Numbered from the stretch's first letter, positions 40,700 through 52,845 are shown. The stretch: DNA of 64,000 nucleotides from Labia minor (GCA_963082975.1 OY720346.1:49758296-49822295); one strand, 5' to 3'. The notes: generated from the sequence alone by a model not told the origin. Program-made: numbers and translations.

Positions 40700-41272
40700 A
40701 TGAGTACCTTATATGCGGTTTTCTCCGCCGACATGTTCTTGAGTGATTGTAACGCTCCTGGCCTAGTAGGAAGTTTCTTCCAGACCATTGTTCACCTGCT
40801 TGATGGAGTCGAAATGACACACTTATACAACATAGAGAATTACATAATGGGTAAGTATAAGGAAGTGTTCAAGATCCGGATTATCAGAGATGAGATGCGG
40901 GCGTACAACAAGGCAATTGACTTCGTGTGCTCCAAAGACGCTAATGAGCATGGTTATATCAAGCTTCTTTATAACAAGACAGAGGCTGCTTGCCTCAATC
41001 GAGGCAATTTCCGCATCTTGCCGATGGCGGCAACAATCCTCGCCCGTTGCGAGAATTCCTCGATGACAAACTACATGGGCGCTCAAAGTGATGCTACCTA
41101 TAAGATCTTAGAGGACTGCATCCTGAGATACTTGTCTTCTAGGAACGCCTTGGCTCCAGTTGACATGATGCATTCTTCGTCTGCTCATTCAACACAGATA
41201 GAAAGTGAGGAGATATCAAGGAGCTTCATCATCTGGCGAGCAAGGATGAGGAGGACTCATTCTTCACGATGA
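40700..41272 (+). pseudogene. N-like ORF2, unit 39 (class C fusion)
   Basis: 190 codons with Cys117, twin of unit 4. Confidence 0.75.
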
Positions 41273-41441
41273 GGGAGCAGCAATTGGTAGGCTTAGGAGT
41301 TTACTTCTTAATGACCGGGAAGAATTTACAAGCACAGGGTTACTCAGGGTGGATCAATAATAGACTGAGAACATTTGCAGGAACCGCAGGTGTCATTCAG
41401 AGATCAGTGTGGGCTGAGAGGTCCTTCGCCCACAGACAGCA

Positions 41442-42014
41442 ATGAGTACCTTATATGCGGTTTTCTCCGCCGACATGTTCTTGAGTGATTGTAACGCTCC
41501 TGGCCTAGTAGGAAGTTTCTTCCAGACCATTGTTCACCTGCTTGATGGAGTCGAAATGACACACTTATACAACATAGAGAATTACATAATGGGCAAGTAT
41601 AAGGAAGTGTTCAAGAACCGGATTATCAGAGATGAGATGCGGGCGTACAACAAGGCAATTGACTTCGTGTGCTCCAAAGACGCTAATGAGCATGGTTATA
41701 TCAAGCTTCTTTATAACAAGACAGAGGCTGCTTGCCTCAATCGAGGCAATTTCCGCATCTTGCCGATGGCGGCAACAATCCTCGCCCGTTACGAGAATTC
41801 CTCGATGACAAACTACATGGGCGCTCAAAGTGATGCTACCTATAAGATCTTAGAGGACTGCATCCTGAGATACTTGTCTTCTAGGAACGCCTTGGCTCCA
41901 GTTGACATGATGCATTCTTCGTCTGCTCATTCAACACAGATAGAAAGTGAGGAGATATCAAGGAGCTTCATCATCTGGCGAGCAAGGATGAGGAGGACTC
42001 ATTCTTCACGATGA
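41442..42014 (+). pseudogene. N-like ORF2, unit 40 (class C fusion)
   Basis: 190 codons with Asn59, twin of unit 5. Confidence 0.75.
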
Positions 42015-42183
42015 GGGAGCAGCAATTGGTAGGCTTAGGAGTTTACTTCTTAATGACCGGGAAGAATTTACAAGCACAGGGTTACTCAGGGTGGATCAAT
42101 AATAGACTGAGAACATTTGCAGGAACCGCAGGTGTCATTCAGAGATCAGTGTGGGCTGAGAGGTCCTTCGCCCACAGACAGCA

Positions 42184-42816
42184 ATGAGTACCTTATATGC
42201 GGTTTTCTCCGCCGACATGTTCTTGAGTGATTGTAACGCTCCTGGCCTAGTAGGAAGTTTCTTCCAGACCATTGTTCACCTGCTTGATGGAGTCGAAATG
42301 ACACACTTATACAACATAGAGAATTACATAATGGGCAAGTATAAGGAAGTGTTCAAGAACCGGATTATCAGAGATGAGATGCGGGCGTACAACAAGGAAA
42401 TTGACTTCGTGTGCTCCAAAGACGCTAATGAGCATGGTTATATCAAGCTTCTTTATGACAAGACAGAGGCTGCTTGCCTCAATCGAGGCAATTTCCGCAT
42501 CTTGCCGATGGCGGCAACAATCCTCGCCCGTTACGAGAATTCCTCGATGACAAACTACATGGGCGCTCAAAGTGATGCTACCTATAAGATCTTAGAGGAC
42601 TGCATCCTGAGATACTTGTCTTCTAGGAACGCCTTGGCTCCAGTTGACATGATGCATTTTTCGTCTGCTCATTCAACACAGATAGAAAGTGAGGAGATAT
42701 CAAGGAGCTTCATCGTCTCGTGGAGAGAGAAGGACAGTATCAAGGAATCAGGATCAGGGAACATCGCCTTTCCAAACCCTATGATCCAAGCTCAGAACTC
42801 TCAGGTCCCCTCTTAG
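42184..42816 (+). pseudogene. N-like ORF2, unit 41 (class A)
   Basis: Asn59, Glu72, Val178, twin of unit 6. ORF1 at 42980-43339. Confidence 0.75.
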
Positions 42817-43335
42817 GAGATAAGTAAAGTAGTGTTTTTTTAATTTGGGCGTCGGTTTTTAACTAAATTTAGGTACAGGTTTCCTACCTGAGTATTTGTA
42901 TTTTTAACTTTTAACTTAGAATTAAGAGTAATAAATGTTTAATGTAATTATAAGAGCTTTCCTATAATACAAATAGATAGTGAACACTTTGAACATTTCT
43001 GGCTCTATGAGCAAGTTCTCTGCTGCTCTTGCTGAGATCCAGTATAATATCGTCTTCCAAGACCTGACAAACGAGGAGACAGCTCAGCTCTTCCACTCTG
43101 AGGACTCAAGAAAATTCTGGGCGACCATGGCGAGCAAGGATGAGGAGGACTCATTGTTTACGATGAGGGAGCAGCAATTGGTAGACTTAGGAGTTTACTT
43201 CTTAATGATCGGGAAGAATTTACAAGCACAGGGTTACTCAGGGTGGATCAATAATAGACGGAGAACCTTTACACGAACCGCAGGTGTCTCTCAGAGATCA
43301 GTGTGGACTGAGAGGTCATTCGCCACACAGACAAC

Positions 43336-43968
43336 ATGAGTACCTTATATGCGGTTTTCTCCGCCGACATGTTCTTGAGTGATTGTAACGCTCCTGGCCT
43401 AGTAGGAAGTTTCTTCCAGACCATTGTTCACCTGCTTGATGGAGTCGAAATGACACACTTATACAACATAGAGAATTACATAATGGGCAAGTATAAGGAA
43501 GTGTTCAAGATCCGGATTATCAGAGATGAGATGCGGGCGTACAACAAGGCAATTGACTTCGTGTGCTCCAAAGACGCTAATGAGCATGGTTATATCAAGC
43601 TTCTTTATGACAAGACAGAGGCTGCTTGCCTCAATCGAGGCAATTTCCGCATCTTGCCGATGGCGGCAACAATCCTCGCCCGTTACGAGAATTCCTCGAT
43701 GACAAACTACATGGGCGCTCAAAGTGATGCTACCTATAAGATCTTAGAGGACTGCATCCTGAGATACTTGTCTTCTAGGAACGCCTTGGCTCCAGTTGAC
43801 ATGATGCATTTTTCGTCTGCTCATTCAACACAGATAGAAAGTGAGGAGATATCAAGGAGCTTCATCATCTCGTGGAGAGAGAAGGACAGTATCAAGAAAT
43901 CAGGATCAGGGAACATCGCCTTTCCAAACCCTATGATACAAGCTCAGAACTCTCAGGTCCCCTCTTAG
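43336..43968 (+). pseudogene. N-like ORF2, unit 42 (class A)
   Basis: E-type with Lys188, twin of unit 7. ORF1 at 44132-44491 (Leu94, Ala98-Gly99). Confidence 0.75.
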
Positions 43969-44487
43969 GAGATAAGTAAAGTAGTGTTTTTTCAATTTGG
44001 GCGTCGGTTTTTAACTAAATTTAGGTACAGGTTTCCTACCTGAGTATTTGTATTTTTAACTTTTAACTTAGAATTAAAAGTAATAATTGTTTAATGTAAT
44101 TATAAGAGCTTTCCTATAATACAAATAGATAGTGAACACTTTGAACATTTCTGGCTCTATGAGCAAGTTCTCTGCTGCTCTTGCTGAGATCCAGTATAAT
44201 ATCGTCTTCCAAGACCTGACAAACGAGGAGACAGCTCAGCTCTTCCACTCTGAGCACTCAAGAAAATTCTGGGCGACCATGGCGAGCAAGGATGAGGAGG
44301 ACACATTGTTTACGATGAGGGAGCAGCAATTGGTAGGCTTAGGAGTTTACTTCTTAATGATCGGGAAGAATTTACAAGCACAGGGTTACTCAGGGTGGAT
44401 CAATAATAGACTGAGAACCTTTGCAGGAACCGCAGGTGTCTCTCAGAGATCAGTGTGGACTGAGAGGTCCTTCGCCACACAGACAAC

Positions 44488-45006
44488 ATGAGTACCTTAT
44501 ATGCGGTTTTCTCCGCCGACATGTTCTTGAGTGATTGTAACGCTCCTGGCCTAGTAGGAAGTTTCTTGCAGACCATTGTTCACCTGCTTGATGGAGTCGA
44601 AATGACACACTTATACAACATAGAGAATTACATAATGGGTAAGTATAAGGAAGTGTTCAAGATCCGGATTATCAGAGATGAGATGCGGGCGTACAACAAG
44701 GCAATTGACTTCGTGTGCTCCAAAGACGCTAATGAGCATGGTTATATCAAGCTTCTTTATAACAAGACAGAGGCTGCTTGCCTCAATCGAGGCAATTTCC
44801 GCATCTTGCCGATGGCGGCAACAATCCTCGCCCGTTACGAGAATTCCTCGATGACAAACTACATGGGCGCTCAAAGTGATGCTACCTATAAGATCTTAGA
44901 GGACTGCATCCTGAGATACTTGTCTTCTAGGAACGCCTTGGCTCCAGTTGACATGATGCATTCTTCGTCTGCTCATTCAACACAGATAGAAAGTGAGGAG
45001 ATATGA
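44488..45006 (+). pseudogene. N-like ORF2, unit 43 (class C, TGA-truncated)
   Basis: 172 codons, third copy with TGA at codon 173 (with units 8 and 16). The distal ORF1 frame is 45003-45233. Confidence 0.75.
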
Positions 45007-45229
45007 AGGAGCTTCATCATCTGGCGAGCAAGGATGAGGAGGACTCATTCTTCACGATGAGGGAGCAGCAATTGGTAGGCTTAGGAGTTTACTTCTTAAT
45101 GACCGGGAAGAATTTACAAGCACAGGGTTACTCAGGGTGGATCAATAATAGACTGAGAACATTTGCAGGAACCGCAGGTGTCATTCAGAGATCAGTGTGG
45201 GCTGAGAGGTCCTTCGCCCACAGACAGCA

Positions 45230-45862
45230 ATGAGTACCTTATATGCGGTTTTCTCCGCCGACATGTTCTTGAGTGATTGTAACGCTCCTGGCCTAGTAGG
45301 AAGTTTCTTCCAGACCATTGTTCACCTGCTTGATGGAGTCGAAATGACACACTTATACAACATAGAGAATTACATAATGGGCAAGTATAAGGAAGTGTTC
45401 AAGATCCGGATTATCAGAGATGAGATGCGGGCGTACAACAAGGCAATTGACTTCGTGTGCTCCAAAGACGCTAATGAGCATGGTTATATCAAGCTTCTTT
45501 ATGACAAGACAGAGGCTGCTTGCCTCAATCGAGGCAATTTCCGCATCTTGCCGATGGCGGCAACAATCCTCGCCCGTTACGAGAATTCCTCGATGACAAA
45601 CTACATGGGCGCTCAAAGTGATGCTACCTATAAGATCTTAGAGGACTGCATCCTGAGATACTTGTCTTCTAGGAACGCCTTGGCTCCAGTTGACATGATG
45701 CATTTTTCGTCTGCTCATTCAACACAGATAGAAAGTGAGGAGATATCAAGGAGCTTCATCATCTCGTGGAGAGAGAAGGACAGTATCAAGGAATCAGGAT
45801 CAGGGAACATCGCCTTTCCAAACCCTATGATACAAGCTCAGAACTCTCAGGTCCCCTCTTAG
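45230..45862 (+). pseudogene. N-like ORF2, unit 44 (class B)
   Basis: E-type consensus, 210 codons. ORF1 at 46026-46229, RGRM tail. Confidence 0.75.
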
Positions 45863-46398
45863 GAGATAAGTAAAGTAGTGTTTTTTCAATTTGGGCGTCG
45901 GTTTTTAACTAAATTTAGGTACAGGTTTCCTACCTGAGTATTTGTATTTTTAACTTTTAACTTAGAATTAAAAGTAATAATTGTTTAATGTAATTATAAG
46001 AGCTTTCCTATAATACAAATAGATAGTGAACACTTTGAACATTTCTGGCTCTATGAGCAAGTTCTCTGCTGCTCTTGCTGAGATCCAGTATAATATCGTC
46101 TTCCAAGACCTGACAAACGAGGAGACAGCTCAGCTCTTCCACTCTGAGCACTCAATAGAAAGTGAGGAGATATCAAGGAGCTTCATCATCTGGCGAGGAA
46201 GGATGAGGAGGACTCATTCTTCACGATGAGGGAGCAGCAATTGGTAGGCTTAGGAGTTTACTTCTTAATGATCGGGAAGAATTTACAAGCACAGGGTTAC
46301 TCAGGGTGGATCAATAATAGACTAAGAACCTTTGCAGGAACCGCAGGTGTCTCTCAGAGATCAGTGTGGACTGAGAGGTCCTTCGCCACACAGACAAC

Positions 46399-47031
46399 AT
46401 GAGTACCTTATATGCGGTTTTCTCCGCCGACATGTTCTTGAGTGATTGTAACGCTCCTGGCCTAGTAGGAAGTTTCTTCCAGACCATTGTTCACCTGCTT
46501 GATGGAGTCGAAATGACACACTTATACAACATACAGAATTACATAATGGGTAAGTATAAGGAAGTGTTCAAGATCCGGATTATCAGAGATGAGATGCGGG
46601 CGTACAACAAGGCAATTGACTTCGTGTGCTCCGAAGACGCTAATGAGCATGGTTATATCAAGCTTATTTATGACAAGACAGAGACTGCTTGCCTCAATCG
46701 AGGTAATTTCAGCATCTTGCCGATGGCGGCAACAATCCTCGCTCGTTACGAGAATTCCTTGATGACAAACTACATGGGCGCTCAAAGTGATGCTACCTAT
46801 AAGATCTTAGAGGACTGCATCCTGAGATACTTGTCTTCAAGGAACGCCTTGGCTCCAGTTGACATGATGCATTTTTCGTCTGCTCATTCAACACAGATAG
46901 AAAGTGAGGAGATATCAAGGAGCTTCATCATCTCGTGGAGAGAGAAGGACAGTATCAAGGAATCAGGATCAGGGAACATCGCATTTCCAAACCCTATGAT
47001 ACAAGCTCAGAACTCTCAGGTCCCCTCTTAG
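46399..47031 (+). pseudogene. N-like ORF2, unit 45 (class A)
   Basis: Q-type with Ile90 and Ser105. ORF1 at 47195-47554 with Val55 and Glu71. Confidence 0.75.
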
Positions 47032-47550
47032 GAGATAAGTAAAGTAGTGTTTTTTCAATTTGGGTGTCGGTTTTTAACTAAATTTAGGTACAGGTTTCCT
47101 ACCTGAGTATTTGTATTTTTAACTTTTAACTTAGAATTAAAAATAATAATTGTTTAATGTATTTATAAGAGCTTTCCTATAATACAAATAGATAGTGAAC
47201 ACTTTGAACATTTCTGGCTCTATGAGCAAGTTCTCTGCTGCTCTTGCTGAGATCCAGTATAATATCGTCTTCCAAGACCTGACAAACGAGGAGACAGCTC
47301 AGCTCTTCCACTCTGAGGACTCAAGAAAATTCTGGGCGACCATGGCGAGCAAGGATGTGGAGGACACATTGTTTACGATGAGGGAGCAGCAATTGGTAGA
47401 CTTAGAAGTTTACTTCTTAATGATCGGGAAGAATTTACAAGCACAGGGTTACTCAGGGTGGATCAATAATAGACGGAGAACCTTTACACGAACCGCAGGT
47501 GTCTCTCAGAGATCAGTGTGGACTGAGAGGTCATTCGCCACACAGACAAC

Positions 47551-48183
47551 ATGAGTACCTTATATGCGGTTTTCTCCGCCGACATGTTCTTGAGTGATTG
47601 TTACGCTCCTGGCCTAGTAGGAAGTTTCTTCCAGACCATTGTTCACCTGCTTGATGGAGTCGAAATGACACACTTATACAACATAGAGAATTACATAATG
47701 GGCAAGTATAAGGAAGTGTTCAAGATCCGGATTATCAGAGATGAGATGCGGGCGTACAACAAGGCAATTGACTTCGTGTGCTCCAAAGACGCTAATGAGC
47801 ATGGTTATATCAAGCTTCTTTATGACAAGACAGAGGCTGCTTGCCTCAATCGAGGCAATTTCCGCATCTTGCCGATGGCGGCAACAATCCTCGCCCGTTA
47901 CGAGAATTCCTCGATGACAAACTACATGGGCGCTCAAAGTGATGCTACCTATAAGATCTTAGAGGACTGCATCATGAGATACTTGTCTTCTAGGAACGCC
48001 TTGGCTCCAGTTGACATGATGCATTTTTCGTCTGCTCATTCAACACAGATAGAAAGTGAGGAGATATCAAGGAGCTTCATCATCTCGTGGAGAGAGAAGG
48101 ACAGTATCAAGGAATCAGGATCATGGAACATCGCATTTCCAAACCCTATGATACAAGCTCAGAACTCTCAGGTCCCCTCTTAG
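47551..48183 (+). pseudogene. N-like ORF2, unit 46 (class B)
   Basis: E-type with Tyr18, Met142 and Trp192: the 5' marker of units 11/19 with the 3' marker of units 1/35, so probably recombinant. ORF1 at 48347-48550. Confidence 0.75.
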
Positions 48184-48719
48184 GAGATAAGTAAAGTAGT
48201 GTTTTTTCAATTTGGGTGTCGGTTTTTAACTAAATTTAGGTACAGGTTTCCTACCTGAGTATTTGTATTTTTAACTTTTAACTTAGAATTAAAAATAATA
48301 ATTGTTTAATGTATTTATAAGAGCTTTCCTATAATACAAATAGATAGTGAACACTTTGAACATTTCTGGCTCTATGAGCAAGTTCTCTGCTGCTCTTGCT
48401 GAGATCCAGTATAATATCGTCTTCCAAGACCTGACAAACGAGGAGACAGCTCAGCTCTTCCACTCTGAGCACTCAATAGAAAGTGAGGAGATATCAAGGA
48501 GCTTCATCATCTGGCGAGCAAGGATGAGGAGGACTCATTCTTCACGATGAGGGAGCAGCAATTGGTAGGCTTAGGAGTTTACTTCTTAATGATCGGGAAG
48601 AATTTACAAGCACAGGGTTACTCAGGGTGGATCAATAATAGACTGAGAACCTTTACACGAACCGCAGGTGTCTCTCAGAGATCAGTGTGGACTGAGAGGT
48701 CATTCGCCACACAGACAAC

Positions 48720-49286
48720 ATGAGTACCTTATATGCGGTTTTCTCCGCCGACATGTTCTTGAGTGATTGTAACGCTCCTGGCCTAGTAGGAAGTTTCTTC
48801 CAGACCATTGTTCACCTGCTTGATGGAGTCGAAATGACACACTTATACAACATACAGAATTACATAATGGGTAAGTATAAGGAAGTGTTCAAGATCCGGA
48901 TTATCAGAGATGAGATGCGGGCGTACAACAAGGCAATTGACTTCGTGTGCTCCGAAGACGCTAATGAGCATGGTTATATCAAGCTTCTTTATGACAAGAC
49001 AGAGACTGCTTGCCTCAATCGAGGTAATTTCCGCATCTTGCCGATGAGGGCAACAATCCTCGCTCGTTACGAGAATTCCTTGATGACAAACTACATGGGC
49101 GCTCAAAGTGATGCTACCTATAAGATCTTAGAGGACTGCATCCTGAGATACTTGTCTTCAAGGAACGCCTTGGCTCCAGTTGACATGATGCATTTTTCGT
49201 CTGCTCATTCAACACAGATAGAAAGTGAGGAGATATCAAGGAGCTTCATCATCTCGTGGAGAGAGAAGGACAGTATCAAGGAATAA
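48720..49286 (+). pseudogene. N-like ORF2, unit 47 (class A, TAA-truncated)
   Basis: 188 codons: Q-type with Arg110 and TCA to TAA at codon 189. ORF1 at 49516-49875 is mosaic: His42, Phe59 and Thr77 as in class C, then Arg94 and Thr98-Arg99 as in class A. Confidence 0.75.
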
Positions 49287-49871
49287 GGATCAGGGAACAT
49301 CGCATTTCCAAACCCTATGATACAAGCTCAGAACTCTCAGGTCCCCTCTTAGGAGATAAGTAAAGTAGTGTTTTTTCAATTTGGGTGTCGGTTTTTAACT
49401 AAATTTAGGTACAGGTTTCCTACCTGAGTATTTGTATTTTTAACTTTTAACTTAGAATTAAAAATAATAATTGTTTAATGTATTTATAAGAGCTTTCCTA
49501 TAATACAAATAGATAGTGAACACTTTGAACATTTCTGGCTCTATGAGCAAGTTCTCTGCTGCTCTTGCTGAGATCCAGTATAATATCGTCTTCCAAGACC
49601 TGACAAACGAGGAGACAGCTCAGCTCTTCCACTCTGAGCACTCAAGAAAATTCTGGGCGACCATGGCGAGCAAGGATGAGGAGGACTCATTCTTCACGAT
49701 GAGGGAGCAGCAATTGGTAGGCTTAGGAGTTTACTTCTTAATGACCGGGAAGAATTTACAAGCACAGGGTTACTCAGGGTGGATCAATAATAGACGGAGA
49801 ACCTTTACACGAACCGCAGGTGTCTCTCAGAGATCAGTGTGGACTGAGAGGTCATTCGCCACACAGACAAC

Positions 49872-50444
49872 ATGAGTACCTTATATGCGGTTTTCTCCGC
49901 CGACATGTTCTTGAGTGATTGTAACGCTCCTGGCCTAGTAGGAAGTTTCTTCCAGACCATTGTTCACCTGCTTGATGGAGTCGAAATGACACACTTATAC
50001 AACATAGAGAATTACATAATGGGTAAGTATAAGGAAGTGTTCAAGATCCGGATTATCAGAGATGAGATGCGGGCGTACAACAAGGCAATTGACTTCGTGT
50101 GCTCCAAAGACGCTAATGAGCATGGTTATATCAAGCTTCTTTATAACAAGACAGAGGCTGCTTGCCTCAATCGAGGCAATTTCCGCATCTTGCCGATGGC
50201 GGCAACAATCCTCGCCCGTTACGAGAATTCCTCGATGACAAACTACATGGGCGCTCAAAGTGATGCTACCTATAAGATCTTAGAGGACTGCATCCTGAGA
50301 TACTTGTCTTCTAGGAACGCCTTGGCTCCAGTTGACATGATGCATTCTTCGTCTGCTCATTCAACACAGATAGAAAGTGAGGAGATATCAAGGAGCTTCA
50401 TCATCTGGCGAGCAAGGATGAGGAGGACTCATTCTTCACGATGA
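49872..50444 (+). pseudogene. N-like ORF2, unit 48 (class C fusion)
   Basis: 190 codons, Asn92 and Ser159, with Phe27 retained. Confidence 0.75.
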
Positions 50445-50613
50445 GGGAGCAGCAATTGGTAGGCTTAGGAGTTTACTTCTTAATGACCGGGAAGAATTTA
50501 CAAGCACAGGGTTACTCAGGGTGGATCAATAATAGACTGAGAACATTTGCAGGAACCGCAGGTGTCATTCAGAGATCAGTGTGGGCTGAGAGGTCCTTCG
50601 CCCACAGACAGCA

Positions 50614-51246
50614 ATGAGTACCTTATATGCGGTTTTCTCCGCCGACATGTTCTTGAGTGATTGTAACGCTCCTGGCCTAGTAGGAAGTTTCTTCCAGACC
50701 ATTGTTCACCTGCTTGATGGAGTCGAAATGACACACTTATACAACATAGAGAATTACATAATGGGCAAGTATAAGGAAGTGTTCAAGAACCGGATTATCA
50801 GAGATGAGATGCGGGCGTACAACAAGGAAATTGACTTCGTGTGCTCCAAAGACGCTAATGAGCATGGTTATATCAAGCTTCTTTATGACAAGACAGAGGC
50901 TGCTTGCCTCAATCGAGGCAATTTCCGCATCTTGCCGATGGCGGCAACAATCCTCGCCCGTTACGAGAATTCCTCGATGACAAACTACATGGGCGCTCAA
51001 AGTGATGCTACCTATAAGATCTTAGAGGACTGCATCCTGAGATACTTGTCTTCTAGGAACGCCTTGGCTCCAGTTGACATGATGCATTTTTCGTCTGCTC
51101 ATTCAACACAGATAGAAAGTGAGGAGATATCAAGGAGCTTCATCGTCTCGTGGAGAGAGAAGGACAGTATCAAGGAATCAGGATCAGGGAACATCGCCTT
51201 TCCAAACCCTATGATACAAGCTCAGAACTCTCAGGTCCCCTCTTAG
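50614..51246 (+). pseudogene. N-like ORF2, unit 49 (class B)
   Basis: Asn59, Glu72, Val178, like units 6 and 41 but followed by a class B ORF1 at 51410-51613. Confidence 0.75.
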
Positions 51247-51782
51247 GAGATAAGTAAAGTAGTGTTTTTTTAATTTGGGCGTCGGTTTTTAACTAAATTT
51301 AGGTACAGGTTTCCTACCTGAGTATTTGTATTTTTAACTTTTAACTTAGAATTAAGAGTAATAATTGTTTAATGTAATTATAAGAGCTTTCCTATAATAC
51401 AAATAGATAGTGAACACTTTGAACATTTCTGGCTCTATGAGCAAGTTCTCTGCTGCTCTTGCTGAGATCCAGTATAATATCGTCTTCCAAGACCTGACAA
51501 ACGAGGAGACAGCTCAGCTCTTCCACTCTGAGCACTCAATAGAAAGTGAGGAGATATCAAGGAGCTTCATCATCTGGCGAGCAAGGATGAGGAGGACTCA
51601 TTCTTCACGATGAGGGAGCAGCAATTGGTAGGCTTAGGAGTTTACTTCTTAATGATCGGGAAGAATTTACAAGCACAGGGTTACTCAGGGTGGATCAATA
51701 ATAGACGGAGAACCTTTACACGAACCGCAGGTGTCTCTCAGAGATCAGTGTGGACTGAGAGGTCATTCGCCACACAGACAAC

Positions 51783-52415
51783 ATGAGTACCTTATATGCG
51801 GTTTTCTCCGCCGACATGTTCTTGAGTGATTGTAACGCTCCTGGCCTAGTAGGAAGTTTCTTCCAGACCATTGTTCACCTGCTTGATGGAGTCGAAATGA
51901 CACACTTATACAACATACAGAATTACATAATGGGTAAGTATAAGGAAGTGTTCAAGATCCGGATTATCAGAGATGAGATGCGGGCGTACAACAAGGCAAT
52001 TGACTTCGTGTGCTCCGAAGACGCTAATGAGCATGGTTATATCAAGCTTCTTTATGACAAGACAGAGACTGCTTGCCTCAATCGAGGTAATTTCCGCATC
52101 TTGCCGATGGCGGCAACAATCCTCGCTCGTTACGAGAATTCCTTGATGACAAACTACATGGGCGCTCAAAGTGATGCTACCTATAAGATCTTAGAGGACT
52201 GCATCCTGAGATACTTGTCTTCAAGGAACGCCTTGGCTACAGTTGACATGATGCATTTTTCGTCTGCTCATTCAACACAGATAGAAAGTGAGGAGATATC
52301 AAGGAGCTTCATCATCTCGTGGAGAGAGAAGGACAGTATCAAGGAATCAGGATCAGGGAACATCGCATTTCCAAACCCTATGATACAAGCTCAGAACTCT
52401 CAGGTCCCCTCTTAG
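51783..52415 (+). pseudogene. N-like ORF2, unit 50 (last copy)
   Basis: Q-type with private Thr153, 210 codons. It is followed by a complete spacer and then only about 90 bases of ORF1 (from 52,579) before the array stops at 52,665. Confidence 0.75.
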
Positions 52416-52660
52416 GAGATAAGTAAAGTAGTGTTTTTTCAATTTGGGTGTCGGTTTTTAACTAAATTTAGGTACAGGTTTCCTACCTGAGTATTTGTAT
52501 TTTTAACTTTTAACTTAGAATTAAAAATAATAATTGTTTAATGTATTTATAAGAGCTTTCCTATAATACAAATAGATAGTGAACACTTTGAACATTTCTG
52601 GCTCTATGAGCAAGTTCTCTGCTGCTCTTGCTGAGATCCAGTATAATATCGTCTTCCAAG

Positions 52661-52680
52661 ACCTGACAAGGACGATGGGT
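52661..52680 (+). other. Junction between the two arrays (ACAA microhomology)
   Basis: ORF1 runs as far as ...GACCTGACAA and the sequence then continues as ...ACAAGGACGATGGG, which recurs at 56,833 and 61,000. The ACAA at 52,666-52,669 belongs to both sides, so about 4 bp of homology lies at the join. Confidence 0.85.
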
Positions 52681-52845
52681 TTTTGGAGGATACGAGCGCG
52701 GGAGTGGGAAAATTTTCGTGGTCCCGGTGGCCATTCCTTCCAGGGAAACACTTCTTGAGCTTATCAGGGAGTAGATCGTTCCTGGAACGACTACAATCTC
52801 TGACTGTTGGCGTGCCTATACTAACCTACAGTCAGAGGGTTATTT
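52666..52845 (+). pseudogene. Merlin/ISXO2-like transposase, exon 3 fragment (cut by array junction)
   Basis: This is the right part of exon 3 of the split transposase described at 56,243. In the correct frame it reads ...GRWVFGGYERGSGK, then the second catalytic Asp context ISDCWRAY. A TAG stop at 52,772-52,774 replaces the Trp expected from the related copies. Similarity ends near 52,840. Confidence 0.75.

Larger units (their letters stand above)
39548..48719 (+). repeat. Distant duplicate of 2,321-11,492 (9 units)
   Basis: Nine units match 2,321-11,492 at a constant offset of 37,227 bp, including rare markers: Cys117 (3,473/40,700), Asn59 (4,215/41,442), Asn59+Glu72+Val178 (4,957/42,184) and a spacer variant with AATAAA (about 5,702/42,929). 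The last unit differs: 47,551 has Trp192 where 10,324 has Gly192. Upstream, units at 0 and 1,169 match 36,075 and 37,244, with one extra unit (38,396) before this block. Confidence 0.85.
1..52665 (+). repeat. Tandem array of 50 virus-like (nucleoprotein-like) gene fragments
   Basis: Seen: 50 head-to-tail copies of one coding fragment. Spacing between successive ORF2 ATGs is always 1152 (22 times, class A), 1169 (15, class B) or 742 bp (12, class C), summing exactly to 51,783. A full unit is ORF1 (up to 119 codons, first Met at codon 10, homology to the divergent copies starting at a Val codon, e.g. 796), then ORF2 (210 codons) overlapping it by ATGA, then a spacer of about 163 bp. The protein is soluble-looking, without signal peptide or membrane segment. 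ORF2 ends in a Ser/Asn/Gln-rich tail. Inferred: a 5'-truncated endogenous viral element amplified as a satellite. My reading as a mononegavirus-like nucleoprotein is tentative; the family could be another virus or a host gene. Variant numbering in the unit entries follows the 210-codon ORF2 and 119-codon ORF1. E-type ORF2 has Glu46/Lys79/Ala96/Ser121, Q-type has Gln46/Glu79/Thr96/Leu121. Confidence 0.9.

Noticed and set aside
1..52665. A functional multigene family, since most copies keep a 210-codon ORF2
   Set aside because: Copies vary mainly by amino-acid changes and stops, the N-terminal part is missing, and ORF1 and ORF2 are out of frame everywhere. Recent amplification explains the open frames.
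1..52665. CRISPR array or bacterial gene cluster
   Set aside because: Repeat units are 742-1169 bp and coding, with no short repeat-spacer pattern, no ribosome-binding sites and clear introns in the neighbouring transposons.
52655..52670. Shared breakpoint: the array ends just after the FQDL codons, where the divergent copy also has its first frameshift
   Set aside because: The divergent copy continues with alignable sequence after that point, so it is a local indel, not the same breakpoint. Coincidence is enough.
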